Assembly (NCBI GenBank): GCA_010093605.1
Contig: MU004191.1
Span: 171,112 to 235,111, forward strand
Reading direction: 5' to 3'
DNA length: 64,000 bases
Origin: Lophium mytilinum
Lineage: Eukaryota > Ascomycota > Dothideomycetes > Mytilinidiales > Mytilinidiaceae
Shown: positions 1 to 9,782 of the stretch, piece after piece
How positions within the stretch are numbered: position 1 is the stretch's first letter
Layout: each line of letters opens with the position of its first letter
Notes under the pieces: model-generated
What the model saw: the letters and a program-made list of their open reading frames with translations, nothing else
Databases searched by the model: none
What the model was told of the DNA's origin: nothing
Position numbers and translations under genes: made by a program

Positions 1-456
1 GGGGAAGGCTTTGCTCGGCGCAATAAGTGGAATGAGGTGCTCGGAGTGTTGCTAAGCTTTCCGCATCTGGAGTCGGTGTCGTTACGGTTACTCATAGAGT
101 ACCGTGGGTATTCCAAAAAAGTTCTTTTCTCCGATGAAGAAGAGGGCATGGCAGACTACATCGGCGAGGGCGACCCGGTATATGAGCTTGAGCTTGCGGA
201 CCGCAAGTATTACTGGTCAGACGAATTAAAACTGCACGGTCGCCAGGAAATCGCGGATATACTCGAGCACGCTGTTACGGGTCAGCTGGAGTTTGATTGC
301 CCTTACCGTAGCCGTGCTGCAGAGCCTTGGCTCTGGTGGGGAAGTAAGTTGTTCAGAACAGCATTTTCCGACGCTCATATGCGTAATTATCCTCCTGCCT
401 ACCCTGCTCCCAAGGTTCAACTCCGAAGGTTCGGCGGGATACTTAGAAGGCACTAG
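1..456 (+). CDS. F-box/LRR-like protein, 3' end only (5' end outside window)
   Basis: The reading frame is open from base 1 to the stop at 454-456, so only about the last 151 residues of a longer protein are present. The first in-frame residues (NKWNEV, then FPHLESVSLRLLIEYRG) align with the C-terminal part of the 540-residue protein at 3315-4937 (NKWVEV, FDNLKSVTLRNLMEYRG). A second shared block follows (KLHGRQEIADIL against ALRGQREILKGL). It is therefore a paralogue of that F-box-like protein, in opposite orientation and with the two 3' ends facing each other across the GPI-protein gene. F-box proteins of this fungal class usually serve as substrate receptors of SCF ubiquitin ligases, but no F-box is visible in this fragment. 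The role is inferred only through the paralogue. Confidence 0.75.
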   Translation, partial: GEGFARRNKWNEVLGVLLSFPHLESVSLRLLIEYRGYSKKVLFSDEEEGMADYIGEGDPVYELELADRKYYWSDELKLHGRQEIADILEHAVTGQLEFDCPYRSRAAEPWLWWGSKLFRTAFSDAHMRNYPPAYPAPKVQLRRFGGILRRH

Positions 457-1973
457 GTAGCCAAGTACGCGGAGAGATGCTCGATGCACCAAGCTCTGTT
501 ATCGACTTTCACTGGCTGGTTGAACCCGTTCAAGGAGGCAATGAGTTACGGCAATGGCTGTAATTGTCGCCTAAATGATGAAGGCTGTATATCTTTCGAA
601 AAAACGCCGGCAGTATCCCATTAAGAGTGTTTTATGCTTCTATTCTTTATTATTCAAGAGGCTCGTTTAGATTAGACCAGGGTCATCTCACGTTTTCAAT
701 ACTTTTCAAGAGATACATTACACGTGCCCGTTTATCTTGTCTTGAGTGTCTGGCAACGCCACGAAATCTTTAGGATGCTAAAGATTAGGGAATGAGTGCT
801 AGTGAAAGGTCAAGCTTCTCGTTCTTTTGGTGATATTCCATCGAGCCAAACAAGGACACAGTATCAGTGAGGTCTCTCTATGACGCAGTCAGGACAGTAC
901 CATGGCATAGGTTTGAGTTCCTACGTTGACGTCCTGGCGTGCTTCTTCCGTCTTGCCAACCTTCACACGCAACTCACACAGCTGAAAACTCAACGTCTAC
1001 CATCGGGAGCCGTCTTTGGAGACATCCAGATCTATCGATAGAGTAATCTGGTCACTCCTGTCGATCGACGGTACTTGATCGTAGGCTGCGGCACGCGTAA
1101 ATCTCGCTGCTGGTGCATGACTCTTGCTCGTGCTTGAATTCTCCTCGTTCGACACCACTGTGAAGAATGCCCTAGCTAGAAACTACTCGGGTGTTTAGAA
1201 GCGAGTCTAATTTCCTATGCACTGATAATTTCATCGTATTTATAGTCTGACAAACCTTTGATGTAGGATACTCAGGCTCCTCTCTTGCAATCGACACACC
1301 ACTATAAAGAGTACCTTAGCCAGCGCATCTCTAGTCAGTCAAGCGTTAGGCGTATTTCCGCTGCGTGGGAAAAAGATCGTAGTTGGAGTTTGATAAAACT
1401 ATTCGGATACCTTAAGTGTTGTGGAGGTCATAGCCGGTCCCTTAGTCAGCGCTCAATTTTCTTCCCATCCTCCCGCACGAGCCTCATGGCCACACATCTC
1501 AGCTCCTGAGCGTGGCTTTATTGACTTTCCCAGACCAGTCAACCTTTGCACCCGAACTCTGTTCCCCATCACAAGGCTGGGCATCCAGACCATCATGTTC
1601 ACCGGTGCTGAGTGGTAGCTCAACCACGTTGTGGCGCGCCAGGTAGACATCGTGCCACCAGCTGAGGGCTGAGCCCGTAACAACATGCCGTCTGCCGCTC
1701 GCCTCGCGCCACAACTTTCCCTTTCGATACTTAGATCCCAAGTCGGCGTACCTGCCAAGTGTTCTAGTCCAAACCCTCCTTCGCATGCTGAATTCGTGCA
1801 ACGTTAGACCCAAGGGGGCAGTGCTTCCACCATTGAAACTTTCAGCTCTCCAGTCGAGTACGATCTCCAAGAAATTCAAAAGTATGGTTCTGCCGCATGA
1901 TTTCCTACATCTCATTCACTTACATCGAGCTCATATCCGTCCTTCGTCTCAAACTCATACTCCATAAAACATC
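457..1973. other. Intergenic stretch, nothing recognised
   Basis: About 1.5 kb between the partial F-box-like gene and the GPI-protein gene. Overlapping short open frames lie on both strands near 1285-1915, but none has a recognisable domain, convincing splice sites or a sensible amino-acid make-up. The last few hundred bases are presumably the promoter and leader of the gene starting at 1974; the leader just before the ATG is rich in C and T, as is common in ascomycetes. Confidence 0.6.
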
Positions 1974-2935
1974 ATGTATTCGCTGCACCACCGGATCTCC
2001 GCTATCCTCGGCTTCTCTGCAGTCGCAGCAGCCTTCAACATCGATCTCCCCCAGCCCACCCAGACCCTAAAAGACTACTCCGCCAACGGCTTCACCCCGA
2101 AACCAACCGCCGATCCCCTCATCGAATTGAGGAAACGGGACTCGCCATCAAGCGTCTGCGCCTACCTTACCGGCGACCCCTCAGCGCCCTACACCTGCGG
2201 TAGCGGAGGCGTATGCGGCTACAACACAGCGCTCAGCTGGTTCGGATGCTGCGACGGCGAGTCTGGCGGTTCCGTTACGGGATGTCCCGTCATCACCGGC
2301 TGCGTGCCGTACACATCTGTTGACGCGTGCGCGTCTAACTCTGAATGCGCGTCGGATACTTTGTTGATTGCTTGGTTCGTCTCCTATACACCTCTTTCTG
2401 TAATTGAACAACATCTCCTCCTAATGCTGCGAAAAGTACCGAGTCTGCCACCCCCTACTGTGCCGCCGGCGCCCTCACTGTCGGCACCGACACCCTCGCG
2501 CACTTCGTCTGCGACACGACCTCCTACGTTCTCGACTTCGAGCTCACAGCCGATGGCGGCGCGGCCTCGTCTGCCTTCGATGCTACGACCTTCACGGATG
2601 ATTTTGAGAGCACGTCGTCCACTGAGGAGTCTGGGAGCACTTCGACCGACGACTTTGCCGCGACAACTACGGTGGACGATTCCTCGTCTACAGCCGCGGT
2701 GGTCCTGACGAAGATTATCTCCGCGTCGGCTAAGGGCAGCTCCGCGAGCGGAGCGGCGACTACTGGGGCGCCGGCGAGCTCGAAGACAGGCGGTATCAAC
2801 TTCCTCCTCAGCTCAATAGGTGGGCAGTCGACGGCGGGTACCGCTACATCGACTGGCGGTGCGGCTGTGAGGACAGGCGCGGCGATTATGGGAGCTGCGG
2901 GTGGTGTGGCTGGCTTGGTCATGCTGCTTGCTTGA
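1974..2935 (+). CDS. GPI-anchored, Cys-rich secreted protein
   Basis: Two exons, 1974-2374 and 2437-2935, give 299 residues. The 62-nt intron has a branch-like ctaatgctg, and removing it restores a continuous frame across SDTLLIAC/TESATPYC. Visible parts are an N-terminal signal peptide (about residues 1-20), a Lys-Arg processing-like site near residue 54 (LRKRD), and a Cys-rich ectodomain of about residues 60-160 with spaced CC and C pairs. A Ser/Thr/Ala-rich stalk follows, then a hydrophobic C-terminus (MGAAGGVAGLVMLLA) typical of a GPI-attachment signal. It is therefore probably a cell-wall or plasma-membrane surface protein. The Cys pattern resembles a common fungal family of unknown function. 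It is not a CFEM domain, because the eight-Cys spacing does not fit. No enzymatic motif is seen. Confidence 0.85.
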
Positions 2936-3314
2936 AGAGAGGTATGTCTGCTGTGCAAGTACGACGGAACGAGTGGGAGTGTAAGTAGGTGTAATATCAA
3001 CGATTTGCATGGTTAGTAGCTTTGTGCAACCTCCTTCTAGCGCGTGAAGCCGAGTCGGAATCGAAAGGTCACATGGTCAGCCTTTGTACACACTTTTATC
3101 CGCATGGAAATCAAGATATCAGGCAAGGCCATACAACACACATTAAGCCAATGGTCTAGCGACCTGGCGGGCCTACCTCCCATCTCGTAAAAAGCAGTCG
3201 CAGCCTCTCCAGAACCGTCGAATCAGATACCTCCATCTCAATCCTTTCCTCTCCTCTCCTCACCCCAAATCCAGCTCATCGAAAGCTCTCCTCCCCACCC
3301 ACAAACCCACCCGC
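2936..3314. other. Convergent 3' intergenic gap
   Basis: A 379-bp gap between the 3' ends of the GPI-protein gene (plus strand) and the F-box-like gene (minus strand). It should hold both 3' UTRs. No further gene or repeat was seen. Confidence 0.6.
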
Positions 3315-4937
3315 CTAGCGCTTCCCATTCACCGCTAGCGCCCGAAGCTTCAATCTCGTATATTGGTTCCCACCAATATCACGCGGCATGCCGTCAGACC
3401 ACGCATCCCCCACAACCTGTCCCAGTCCCTTCAAAATCTCTCGCTGGCCCCTCAGCGCCAGTATCTTCACTTCCCCCAACTCCCTGCGCCTGCCGCCGGG
3501 ATGAAGCGAAGTACCTCGACCCCAATCGAATACACCAGCCTTGCTGTTCAGGGCTGTGACGGTCGGGCCGCGATACTCCATCAAGTTGCGCAGCGTGACA
3601 GACTTGAGATTGTCAAAGCCGCGCAGTAGGTCGCAGACTTCGACCCACTTGTTCCTTTGTATGTACTCGCTCTCATCCCGCGATGAAGGGGTTGGGGGAC
3701 CGTTCGTGATAGCCATGCCGGAGAGGCTGATGGTGTCGAGGCTAGAGCTTAACTGCGTGAGGGCAGACAGGAGCACGTCGAGGTCGACGTTGTCGTGCTC
3801 AAGCTCCAAGACTCGCAGCTTGGGGTATCTGCCAGAGGCGAAGTGGTGGAAGATGTAGCCGAGGTGGTTGCGGTTGGTGGTGTATTTGCCCCATGACCCA
3901 CGTAAACTGGTCGTCTGGAAGGAGGTTATTGATGTGGTTTGCGCGATGAGCTGGTTGAGCCAGGCGTCGAACGCGAGGTGGGCAAGCCCATCTGGCGCGT
4001 ATGATTTGCTATAGTACGCGAAGTCCACGGTCAGGCGTCGTGTACGAGGAAGGGCGGCTTGGACGTCTGAGGATGAGAGCGAGAAAGGCATGTCGTGGTG
4101 GCCAAGCAGTTCACGAAGATAAAGGTCCAACTTGAGATCTCGGCCAACCTCCTGAAGGACATTGAAAACGGTCTTGAACGCACGATAGGGAGCACCAATA
4201 TGGATGTGCGTCGTCTCGTTATTCAACATCTGGAATCGACACGGGACTCGGTTTCGTAGGTCAGGCCGATTTTCATGAATTTCCACAACGCCCAGCTTCC
4301 GGAGCAGCTTCTCGATGCCCCAGGGCTGCATGTGCTCCTCATCCCATACCCGCTCAGCTTGCGATTCGGCCATTCTTGGACCTCCGATTCCCACGCTCTG
4401 CAGATTTGGCAGGGAGCTTAGGACTCCAGTCAGGATGCGCCTGGCGGTGCCGTCCTTGTCTAATTCCACTTGCCGGCGCAGCTGTGTCTCGTACTCGTTG
4501 CGATATGTTTGGGCCCATTCGTCAAAATTCTGGGCATCCCATTTATTGAGGATCTGGGAGTGGATCCGCTCGGTTCCAATTCCAATATGCCGGATATAGT
4601 GGGACAGCTCATCGTTTTTGGAAATGTCCTCTAGGGCTTGCAGGCTATCCGGCGACAGCATGAACTTCATGTGCTTGAAGTACCGGCGGCCGAATGCTTT
4701 CGAGGTTTTCTTGTAGAGATCGCGGCAGGCAAGACGGAGGTTGAAGAAGTCTAGACTCTCCAGATGCTCGAAGCCCAGTACGTCCATGAGATCGGCCGGT
4801 AATCCAAGCAGGTTGAATGGCTGTGGCTTGCTGGCCAACATAGCCGCTTCGTTCGAGTGCGGGAGATCAATCGTACCGTCCGTCGCATTGCGTTTGTAAG
4901 ACGACATGTTGAAGTTGCGGCCTTGCGAACCGGTCAT
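3315..4937 (-). CDS. F-box-like / leucine-rich protein
   Basis: A single-exon gene of 540 residues. Around residues 42-75 the pattern LLGLPADLMDVLGFEHLESL followed by LRLACRDLYKKTS matches a degenerate fungal F-box (short helix, Leu/Pro, then the L..AC motif). After it come irregular leucine-rich stretches such as LPNLQSVGIGG, LRVLELEHDNVDLDVLLSAL and DNLKSVTLRNLMEYRG, as in F-box/LRR-like proteins of ascomycetes. The start at 4937 is the first ATG; a second in-frame ATG lies ten codons further on (MSSYKRN). The inferred role is a substrate receptor of an SCF-type ubiquitin ligase, but the F-box is weak and no substrate can be guessed. Its C-terminal third is paralogous to the gene cut by the left edge of the window. 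Confidence 0.75.
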   Translation of the reverse strand: MTGSQGRNFNMSSYKRNATDGTIDLPHSNEAAMLASKPQPFNLLGLPADLMDVLGFEHLESLDFFNLRLACRDLYKKTSKAFGRRYFKHMKFMLSPDSLQALEDISKNDELSHYIRHIGIGTERIHSQILNKWDAQNFDEWAQTYRNEYETQLRRQVELDKDGTARRILTGVLSSLPNLQSVGIGGPRMAESQAERVWDEEHMQPWGIEKLLRKLGVVEIHENRPDLRNRVPCRFQMLNNETTHIHIGAPYRAFKTVFNVLQEVGRDLKLDLYLRELLGHHDMPFSLSSSDVQAALPRTRRLTVDFAYYSKSYAPDGLAHLAFDAWLNQLIAQTTSITSFQTTSLRGSWGKYTTNRNHLGYIFHHFASGRYPKLRVLELEHDNVDLDVLLSALTQLSSSLDTISLSGMAITNGPPTPSSRDESEYIQRNKWVEVCDLLRGFDNLKSVTLRNLMEYRGPTVTALNSKAGVFDWGRGTSLHPGGRRRELGEVKILALRGQREILKGLGQVVGDAWSDGMPRDIGGNQYTRLKLRALAVNGKR

Positions 4938-5872
4938 AGTAGGTTAGGAGGTCTCGTGGTTGTGTTGGTAGTGAGGTACCACAGAGTGCGGAAGAAACAC
5001 GCGAGAACGATGTATGAAGATGTACGGTTGATTTAAGGTTTGAAGACCACGTGAGATCAGAGATTCGCACTCGCTACTCTCATGGCTAGAGGCGCTAGCA
5101 CGCTAGCCGAGTGAAAGCACTCTTCGGGGAAACTAATCTTACGCAGACTCGGCCTTTCGGATGGAAATACCGATCGACGCCTAGGTCATATAATGGGATG
5201 CTCGCCTAGCATGAGTCTTTGTTTGATATCTTATAGCTCACTGGATAGTCTGCTCCTCTTTCTCCTATGCTAGCCATCGGATGGTCCAACAGCTTGTCTA
5301 AATCCTCAACCGCTCTCAACTTTTCCAGTATCCTTGAGACAATTAGATGCAAATCCATCTGTAGCCTACATCAGATATATCAACCGCCCTTGCTAAGAGA
5401 AGTTATGAGTTTCCGTATTTCAGCTTTCGATTATACGTCAGCGCAAAATACCCCAATACCTGTTTACTACAAACAAGCAAAGACACGGTCCCAGGATCTA
5501 TACATTGGGCAATCTCTTGCTACTGCTTGAGATCTAGCTATGGACTTATCGATCTCTCAGAAAGTCAAGGTATGTGCAGTGGAAAAGATGCTACCCTTTG
5601 AGGATTGAGTACTTACTATTCAAGCACCTTCTGCCATAAGGTGCCCGACTACAAGAGTGGAGCTCAAGACTGCTATATCCGTGTGCCGTGTACCCAGACT
5701 GAGACCCTAGTACTGCAGTATCTGTCCTAGACGGAAGGAAAACCATGGAGGAAGACTGGCTGTGCCGCCTCTTTCATTAAGATTTCCACCAGCTGACCAC
5801 CTGGACATTACTCACTGAGTCTAGGTATGTTGTTAGAGTAAGTTTTCGGGGAATCTTCGAGTGGAAGAGCAT
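4938..5872. other. Intergenic stretch, nothing recognised
   Basis: About 930 bp upstream of the F-box-like gene and downstream of the NIF3-like gene. It contains only short frames without similarity that I recognise. The part next to 4937 should be the promoter of the F-box-like gene. It looks more A/T-rich than the flanking genes by eye. Confidence 0.5.
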
Positions 5873-6284
5873 CTAGATATCCTCCAACTTGTACACCTCA
5901 TATGCGGGTGTTTCATATGGATGAGCCCTGAGATGAGATTTCAGTTCCGTTCGGCAGATGACTGAAAGGGTTTTCAAGAATATTGGCATACTTCTTCAAT
6001 GCTTGAACAGCCTCTTTCACAACACTTTCTCAGATGCAAAGGATCTCGACCCTTGCCTCCTCAACGAACTCCAGTTCGCCTACTTTTCCTATATGTGGGT
6101 TCGCGGCATCTCCTGGACGAAATTGGCCGGTGCCGAGAGATACAAAACAGCATTCGGTATACAGCCCTCCCGGATAGCGGCCAGCGCCGGCAGAGAAGAT
6201 AGCGGCCTTGCAGGCGTTGAGTCCAGATGATGGGACACGGAAAACAAGCTTGAAACGGGTGAGGGATAGAGCGGCAGCCATCAT
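5873..6284 (-). pseudogene. NIF3-like (PII/CutA-like domain) protein gene with in-frame TGA
   Basis: Two exons on the minus strand: 6284-5992 and 5927-5873. The intron has donor gtatgcc and acceptor atctcag. The encoded small protein would be about 115 residues. It shows the strongly conserved block of the NIF3-like PII-type domain: FKLVFRVP, CKAAIFSAGAGRYPGG, CCFVSLGTGQFRPGDAANP, a Glu-rich VEEARVEILC segment, and after splicing AHPYETPAYEVYKLEDI. The family is widespread and its biochemical role is unsettled; NIF3 of yeast was named as an Ngg1-interacting factor. One TGA lies in frame at 6032-6030, directly after VEILCI, where relatives have a Gly-Glu. The frame and the splice sites stay intact behind it, so this is a very recent inactivation, a sequencing error, or a product shortened by about 30 residues. 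A neighbouring ATG pair (6284 and 6281) gives the start. Confidence 0.75.
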
Positions 6285-6537
6285 CAATCGTGGTATTGGG
6301 AACCTGCGGAGAGTACTTCGATTTAAGAGATAGCGTAAGAAGTTGTATAAAAAGATTGTCGCAGAGGGGTTTAGTGAAGATCTTTGATTACGTAAATTGT
6401 CCAGACGACTTTGGCCCGGAATCTGTGGCGCTAGGTATCTTACAGGCATGCACGCCACATATAACTGGCTCATTCGCTGCTCCTTTTCTATGACTTGCTG
6501 TATCTATTCAAATACACGTGTGTCACTACCTGCCCTC

Positions 6538-7389
6538 TTATTTTCTGATGATTTGCTCAACAACGTCGAGCCCAGTCAGCTTCTTCACCATCCCATCAAA
6601 CATCCCAAACGGCAACACCGCCGCCAACCGCGTCAACCACGCCGAGTCTCCCCTCCAGATAACATTCGGCGGGTTTTTCTTCAGTAAGTCCAGTACAGTC
6701 AATCTCGCCCACTCCTCCGCCTTCATTCCCGCATTCTCATCAAACCCCTCCTGCCGTAGCGCCTTCTCTACCACCTCCCTCGCAGGTTCGTAGATCGATC
6801 CATCCGGTAACGACGGCTGCTTAGCCTCGTTCAGATTCTTGACCAAGTTAGTCTTCACGATTGCCGTTCTTAGATCAACAACGGTGATCCCAAACGGCTG
6901 CAGTTCCAATCGCAGCGTATCCGACAGCATCGCCGTGGCCGCTTTCGAGGCGTTATACACCCCCTGAAACGGGATGGTCGTGACAGCTCCTACAGACGTT
7001 TGATTGACAACCATTCCTCTTTCTGCCTTTAACAGTAACGGCAGGAAAGCCTGCGTCACGGCAATGTAGGACCAGACATTCAAATCAAAGAGTTCTTTGG
7101 CTTCGGGGATGGATAAGTCGGCTATGGGCATGGTGTACTGGGCGCCGGCATTGTTGACGAGCATGTCCAGGCTGGGGATTTGATTGACGCAAGCGGCGAT
7201 TGAGGAGGCGGATTGGACATCGAGGGTGAGGGTGGAGATGCCGAGGGAAGTAAGATGGGCCATTTTTGAAGGAGTGCGGGCGGTGGCGTAGACGTGGAGG
7301 CCAGAGGCATGGAATGCGAGGGCGAGGGCGGAGCCCATGCTGCCAGCGGAGCAGCCCGTTATTAGGACGGTGCGTTTCGTAGTAGACAT
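6538..7389 (-). CDS. Short-chain dehydrogenase/reductase, Ayr1-like
   Basis: A single exon of 283 residues. It is a classical SDR Rossmann protein. The cofactor-binding TGCSAGSMG is at residues 11-19, the structural NNAG at 79-82, the catalytic Ser in QTSVG near 132, and Tyr145/Lys149 in YNASK. A basic residue in the ATARTP segment (about 35-40) fits NADPH preference. The overall pattern and length match fungal NADPH-dependent 1-acyldihydroxyacetone-phosphate reductase-like proteins (yeast Ayr1), which act in lipid metabolism at ER and lipid droplets. However, many paralogues of this subgroup have unknown substrates, so the exact reaction is open. The protein ends with IIRK and has no clear C-terminal transmembrane segment. 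Confidence 0.85.
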   Translation of the reverse strand: MSTTKRTVLITGCSAGSMGSALALAFHASGLHVYATARTPSKMAHLTSLGISTLTLDVQSASSIAACVNQIPSLDMLVNNAGAQYTMPIADLSIPEAKELFDLNVWSYIAVTQAFLPLLLKAERGMVVNQTSVGAVTTIPFQGVYNASKAATAMLSDTLRLELQPFGITVVDLRTAIVKTNLVKNLNEAKQPSLPDGSIYEPAREVVEKALRQEGFDENAGMKAEEWARLTVLDLLKKNPPNVIWRGDSAWLTRLAAVLPFGMFDGMVKKLTGLDVVEQIIRK

Positions 7390-7679
7390 TTGGCAAGACC
7401 AAAGGTTGATATGGAGGTGTTCGGGTTTGGGAGGTAACGTGGATATGAGAGACGTAGGTGGTATTATTGATTACAAGAGCGGCAAATAGGTTTGGATGTA
7501 GTGCGCAATGTGGGAAAGATGAACTTAACTTTCTCTTGCCTCAAACCATCCTACCTCCAGTCCGGAATTACCAATGTGGTTAGTCGCATTTCATTGGCTG
7601 AGAACTTTCCCGCGCGGGAAAGTTTGAACCCCATTGCGGCACCATTCTCACTGTACCGTAATAGCTAATGCTCGAGGCC

Positions 7680-7742
7680 CGCGGGATCCGCCGGGAATCG
7701 AACCCAAGGTCCTCGAGTTGGCCCCCGAAGCCGAGAGCTAAC
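7680..7742 (-). other. tRNA-like fragment (T-arm plus possible D-arm)
   Basis: On the minus strand a T-arm-like GGGTTCGATTCCC is preceded about 45 nt upstream by TTAGCTC...GGGGGC, which could fold as a D-arm (GCTC pairing with GGGC). No anticodon stem can be formed between them, and the 7 bases after the T-arm (CGGATCC) have no 5' acceptor partner. I read it as a decayed tRNA or a tRNA-derived repeat fragment, not a working tRNA gene. Confidence 0.3.
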
Positions 7743-8054
7743 GATATTCTTCCCCCAAAAGAGGTTCTAAAGATGATAACGCGTAATTCCAGACCCCACC
7801 CTACCGTCTCGGTCTTTGATGAAGTGAATGTGCGACCTCAAAAAGGCACATCAATCACGCCGACGCTCATGTACCACGGCATTACGGCGAACTCAATCAC
7901 CGTCTTTACTCCAGAAATAAACAGTAAGATGACTTGATTGTACGTTTTTTGAATTTGGGGCGGCCTCTGAATGCGCACCTCGCTGTAGTCGGAACATCGG
8001 TGCTTGGATCGGAAGCCGGTGCAATGTTCGCAAGATGAAAATTGGTCCGTGGGT

Positions 8055-8098
8055 CTTTCTGACAGCGTTCTGACAGCTTTCTGACAGCTTTCTGACAC
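8055..8098 (+). repeat. 11-bp tandem repeat, 4 copies
   Basis: Four consecutive copies of an 11-bp unit close to CTTTCTGACAG; copies 2 and 4 differ by one or two bases. It lies in the gap between the SDR and the aminotransferase 3' end and is probably a simple minisatellite. Confidence 0.8.
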
Positions 8099-8309
8099 TC
8101 CAATTTGGCTGGCAGCAATTTGATCCCCAGACACATATAGTCATTGCGTGTACAATTTATCCTTTTGCGGAACATGTAGATAGAAATTCACCCTTTGTTT
8201 GGGCATGGATGTGAAAATAATGCTGAGATGAGACAAAAACGCTGCTTGCTGATGCCCAGGAAATTTGATTGCGAAATACCTTTTGAAGTCGCAAAAAGAG
8301 CACTCGCCT

Positions 8310-9782
8310 CTAAGAGAGATCTAGCCTAGTTTCTTCTTGAATGTACGCTTCCTTCAGCAGTGTCACTATTTTCCCCAAATCGACCACCGACGTAGTAAAT
8401 GGCGGAGCGATAATAACATGATCACCACGAACTCCATCTACTGTTCCGGCGCCAGGATAAACGGCCAAACCCAGATTGAACGCGTTCTGTTGGACATTGA
8501 AGCCAAAGTGGCAGGACGGTGAGAATGTCTCCTTCGTCGTCTTATCCCTCACGAACTCAAGGGCCCAGAATAGACCTCGTCCTCGAATGTTACCGACGAA
8601 CTTACAGCCACCAAAAGTATCCACCAATAACTGATTCAAAAGCATGCCCATCAGGGCACACCGCTGAACGAGACTCTCTCTTCGCACAATCTTCTGTACT
8701 GCAAGCGCAGTAGCACATGTCACGGGATGCGCCTGGTACGTTTGACCGTGATTGAAAGCAGCTGAACCAGCTCTCAGCGTGTCCACGACCTTTGAGGATA
8801 TCAGCACCGCAGCCACAGGCGCATATCCACCTCCGAGTCCTTTCCCGACAGTGACGATGTCCGGTAGCACGTCCTCTTGCTCAAACGCAAAGTATGTTCC
8901 AGTTCTGCCCATCCCGCACATGATCTCATCTAGGTGGAGCAGGATTCCGTATTTATCGCACAGCTTGCGGACTCCCGCGAAGTACCCTTTCGGTGCCGCA
9001 ACGCATCCAGATGTGGCGCCTACGACGGGCTCAGCAATGAAGGAGATGACATTCTCCGGGCCTATCCGTTGGAACTCAGCGTCCAGCTCCGCAATTAGCC
9101 GAACAACGTATTCCTGCTCTGTTTCGCTGGAGCGTTGGTATTGGTACGAATACGCGGGCGAAACAAATGATACGTTGTGCATCAAGATATCCTGGTACGG
9201 GACCTTCCTTGGCAGGTTCGCGGAAACCGACATGCTGGCGATTGAATTCCCGTGATAGCTTTGCGACCTCGATACGTAGAACTTCCGTTGTGGCTCCCCC
9301 TTTTCGTAGAAATACTGCCGAGCGAGCTTCAAGGCCGCATCGTTGGCTTCGCTACCGCTGCCACAAAAATACGCCTTTTCGAGCCCATGCTGAAATCCTC
9401 CGGGTGGGATTTCCAGAATCAAGTCTGCGAGGTCCTCGGCGGAGGAGGTAGTGTATGAAAGCGTGTGAACGTAGGAGACCTTTTGCATTTGTGCTACCGT
9501 GGCAGCCATGACTTCTTCGTTGCCGTGGCCGATGATGGCGACCGCTGCTCCACCGCAACCGTCCAGGATCGAGACTCCGGTGGAGAGTTGAAGGTAACTC
9601 CCCAAGGCGCTTGATACTTCGTACGGTGACTCCGTAAAAGATCGGTGCAGAAGACCTCTCCCTTGGCCTCTAGATTCTGGTGACATGGTGGTGGACGGTG
9701 TTGCCTCTGCTACAATGCTCTTTGCAATGGCAGAGGCATCCCCGTTCGAGGAGACAGTCTCGAGAAGGAGTGAGGGTGCCAT
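8310..9782 (-). CDS. Class III PLP-dependent aminotransferase
   Basis: A single exon of 490 residues, matching the class III (omega-aminotransferase, acetylornithine/DAPA/beta-alanine-type) fold throughout. Visible are the phosphate-binding GSGSEAND (residues 141-148), the cofactor-ring residues YHGNS (176-180), the LLHLDEIMCGMGRTG signature with PLP-N1-binding Asp285, and the Schiff-base Lys314 in TVGKGLGGGYAPVAA. FNHGQTYQAHP also matches the family. These enzymes move the amino group of an omega-amino acid, amine or amino polyol to an oxo acid. It has no presequence or PTS1, so it is probably cytosolic. It is divergently transcribed from an MFS carrier through a 534-bp shared promoter. With the nearby SDR, esterase and two Zn2Cys6 regulators it forms a likely cluster. 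The substrate is unknown. Confidence 0.93.
   Translation of the reverse strand: MAPSLLLETVSSNGDASAIAKSIVAEATPSTTMSPESRGQGRGLLHRSFTESPYEVSSALGSYLQLSTGVSILDGCGGAAVAIIGHGNEEVMAATVAQMQKVSYVHTLSYTTSSAEDLADLILEIPPGGFQHGLEKAYFCGSGSEANDAALKLARQYFYEKGEPQRKFYVSRSQSYHGNSIASMSVSANLPRKVPYQDILMHNVSFVSPAYSYQYQRSSETEQEYVVRLIAELDAEFQRIGPENVISFIAEPVVGATSGCVAAPKGYFAGVRKLCDKYGILLHLDEIMCGMGRTGTYFAFEQEDVLPDIVTVGKGLGGGYAPVAAVLISSKVVDTLRAGSAAFNHGQTYQAHPVTCATALAVQKIVRRESLVQRCALMGMLLNQLLVDTFGGCKFVGNIRGRGLFWALEFVRDKTTKETFSPSCHFGFNVQQNAFNLGLAVYPGAGTVDGVRGDHVIIAPPFTTSVVDLGKIVTLLKEAYIQEETRLDLS

Larger units (their letters stand above)
7390..8309. other. Intergenic region with a tRNA-like fragment and an 11-bp repeat
   Basis: A 920-bp gap between the Ayr1-like SDR (upstream side) and the aminotransferase (3' side). 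It includes the SDR promoter, a tRNA-like T-arm on the minus strand (7680-7742) and a small tandem repeat (8055-8098). Short frames here have no recognisable product. Confidence 0.5.

Noticed and set aside
1453-1915. Two minus-strand frames of 101 and 138 residues
   Set aside because: They overlap in different frames and match nothing I recognise; likely chance.
6030-6032. TGA in the NIF3-like gene as selenocysteine
   Set aside because: Filamentous ascomycetes are not known to encode selenoproteins and the aligned residue in relatives is not Cys.
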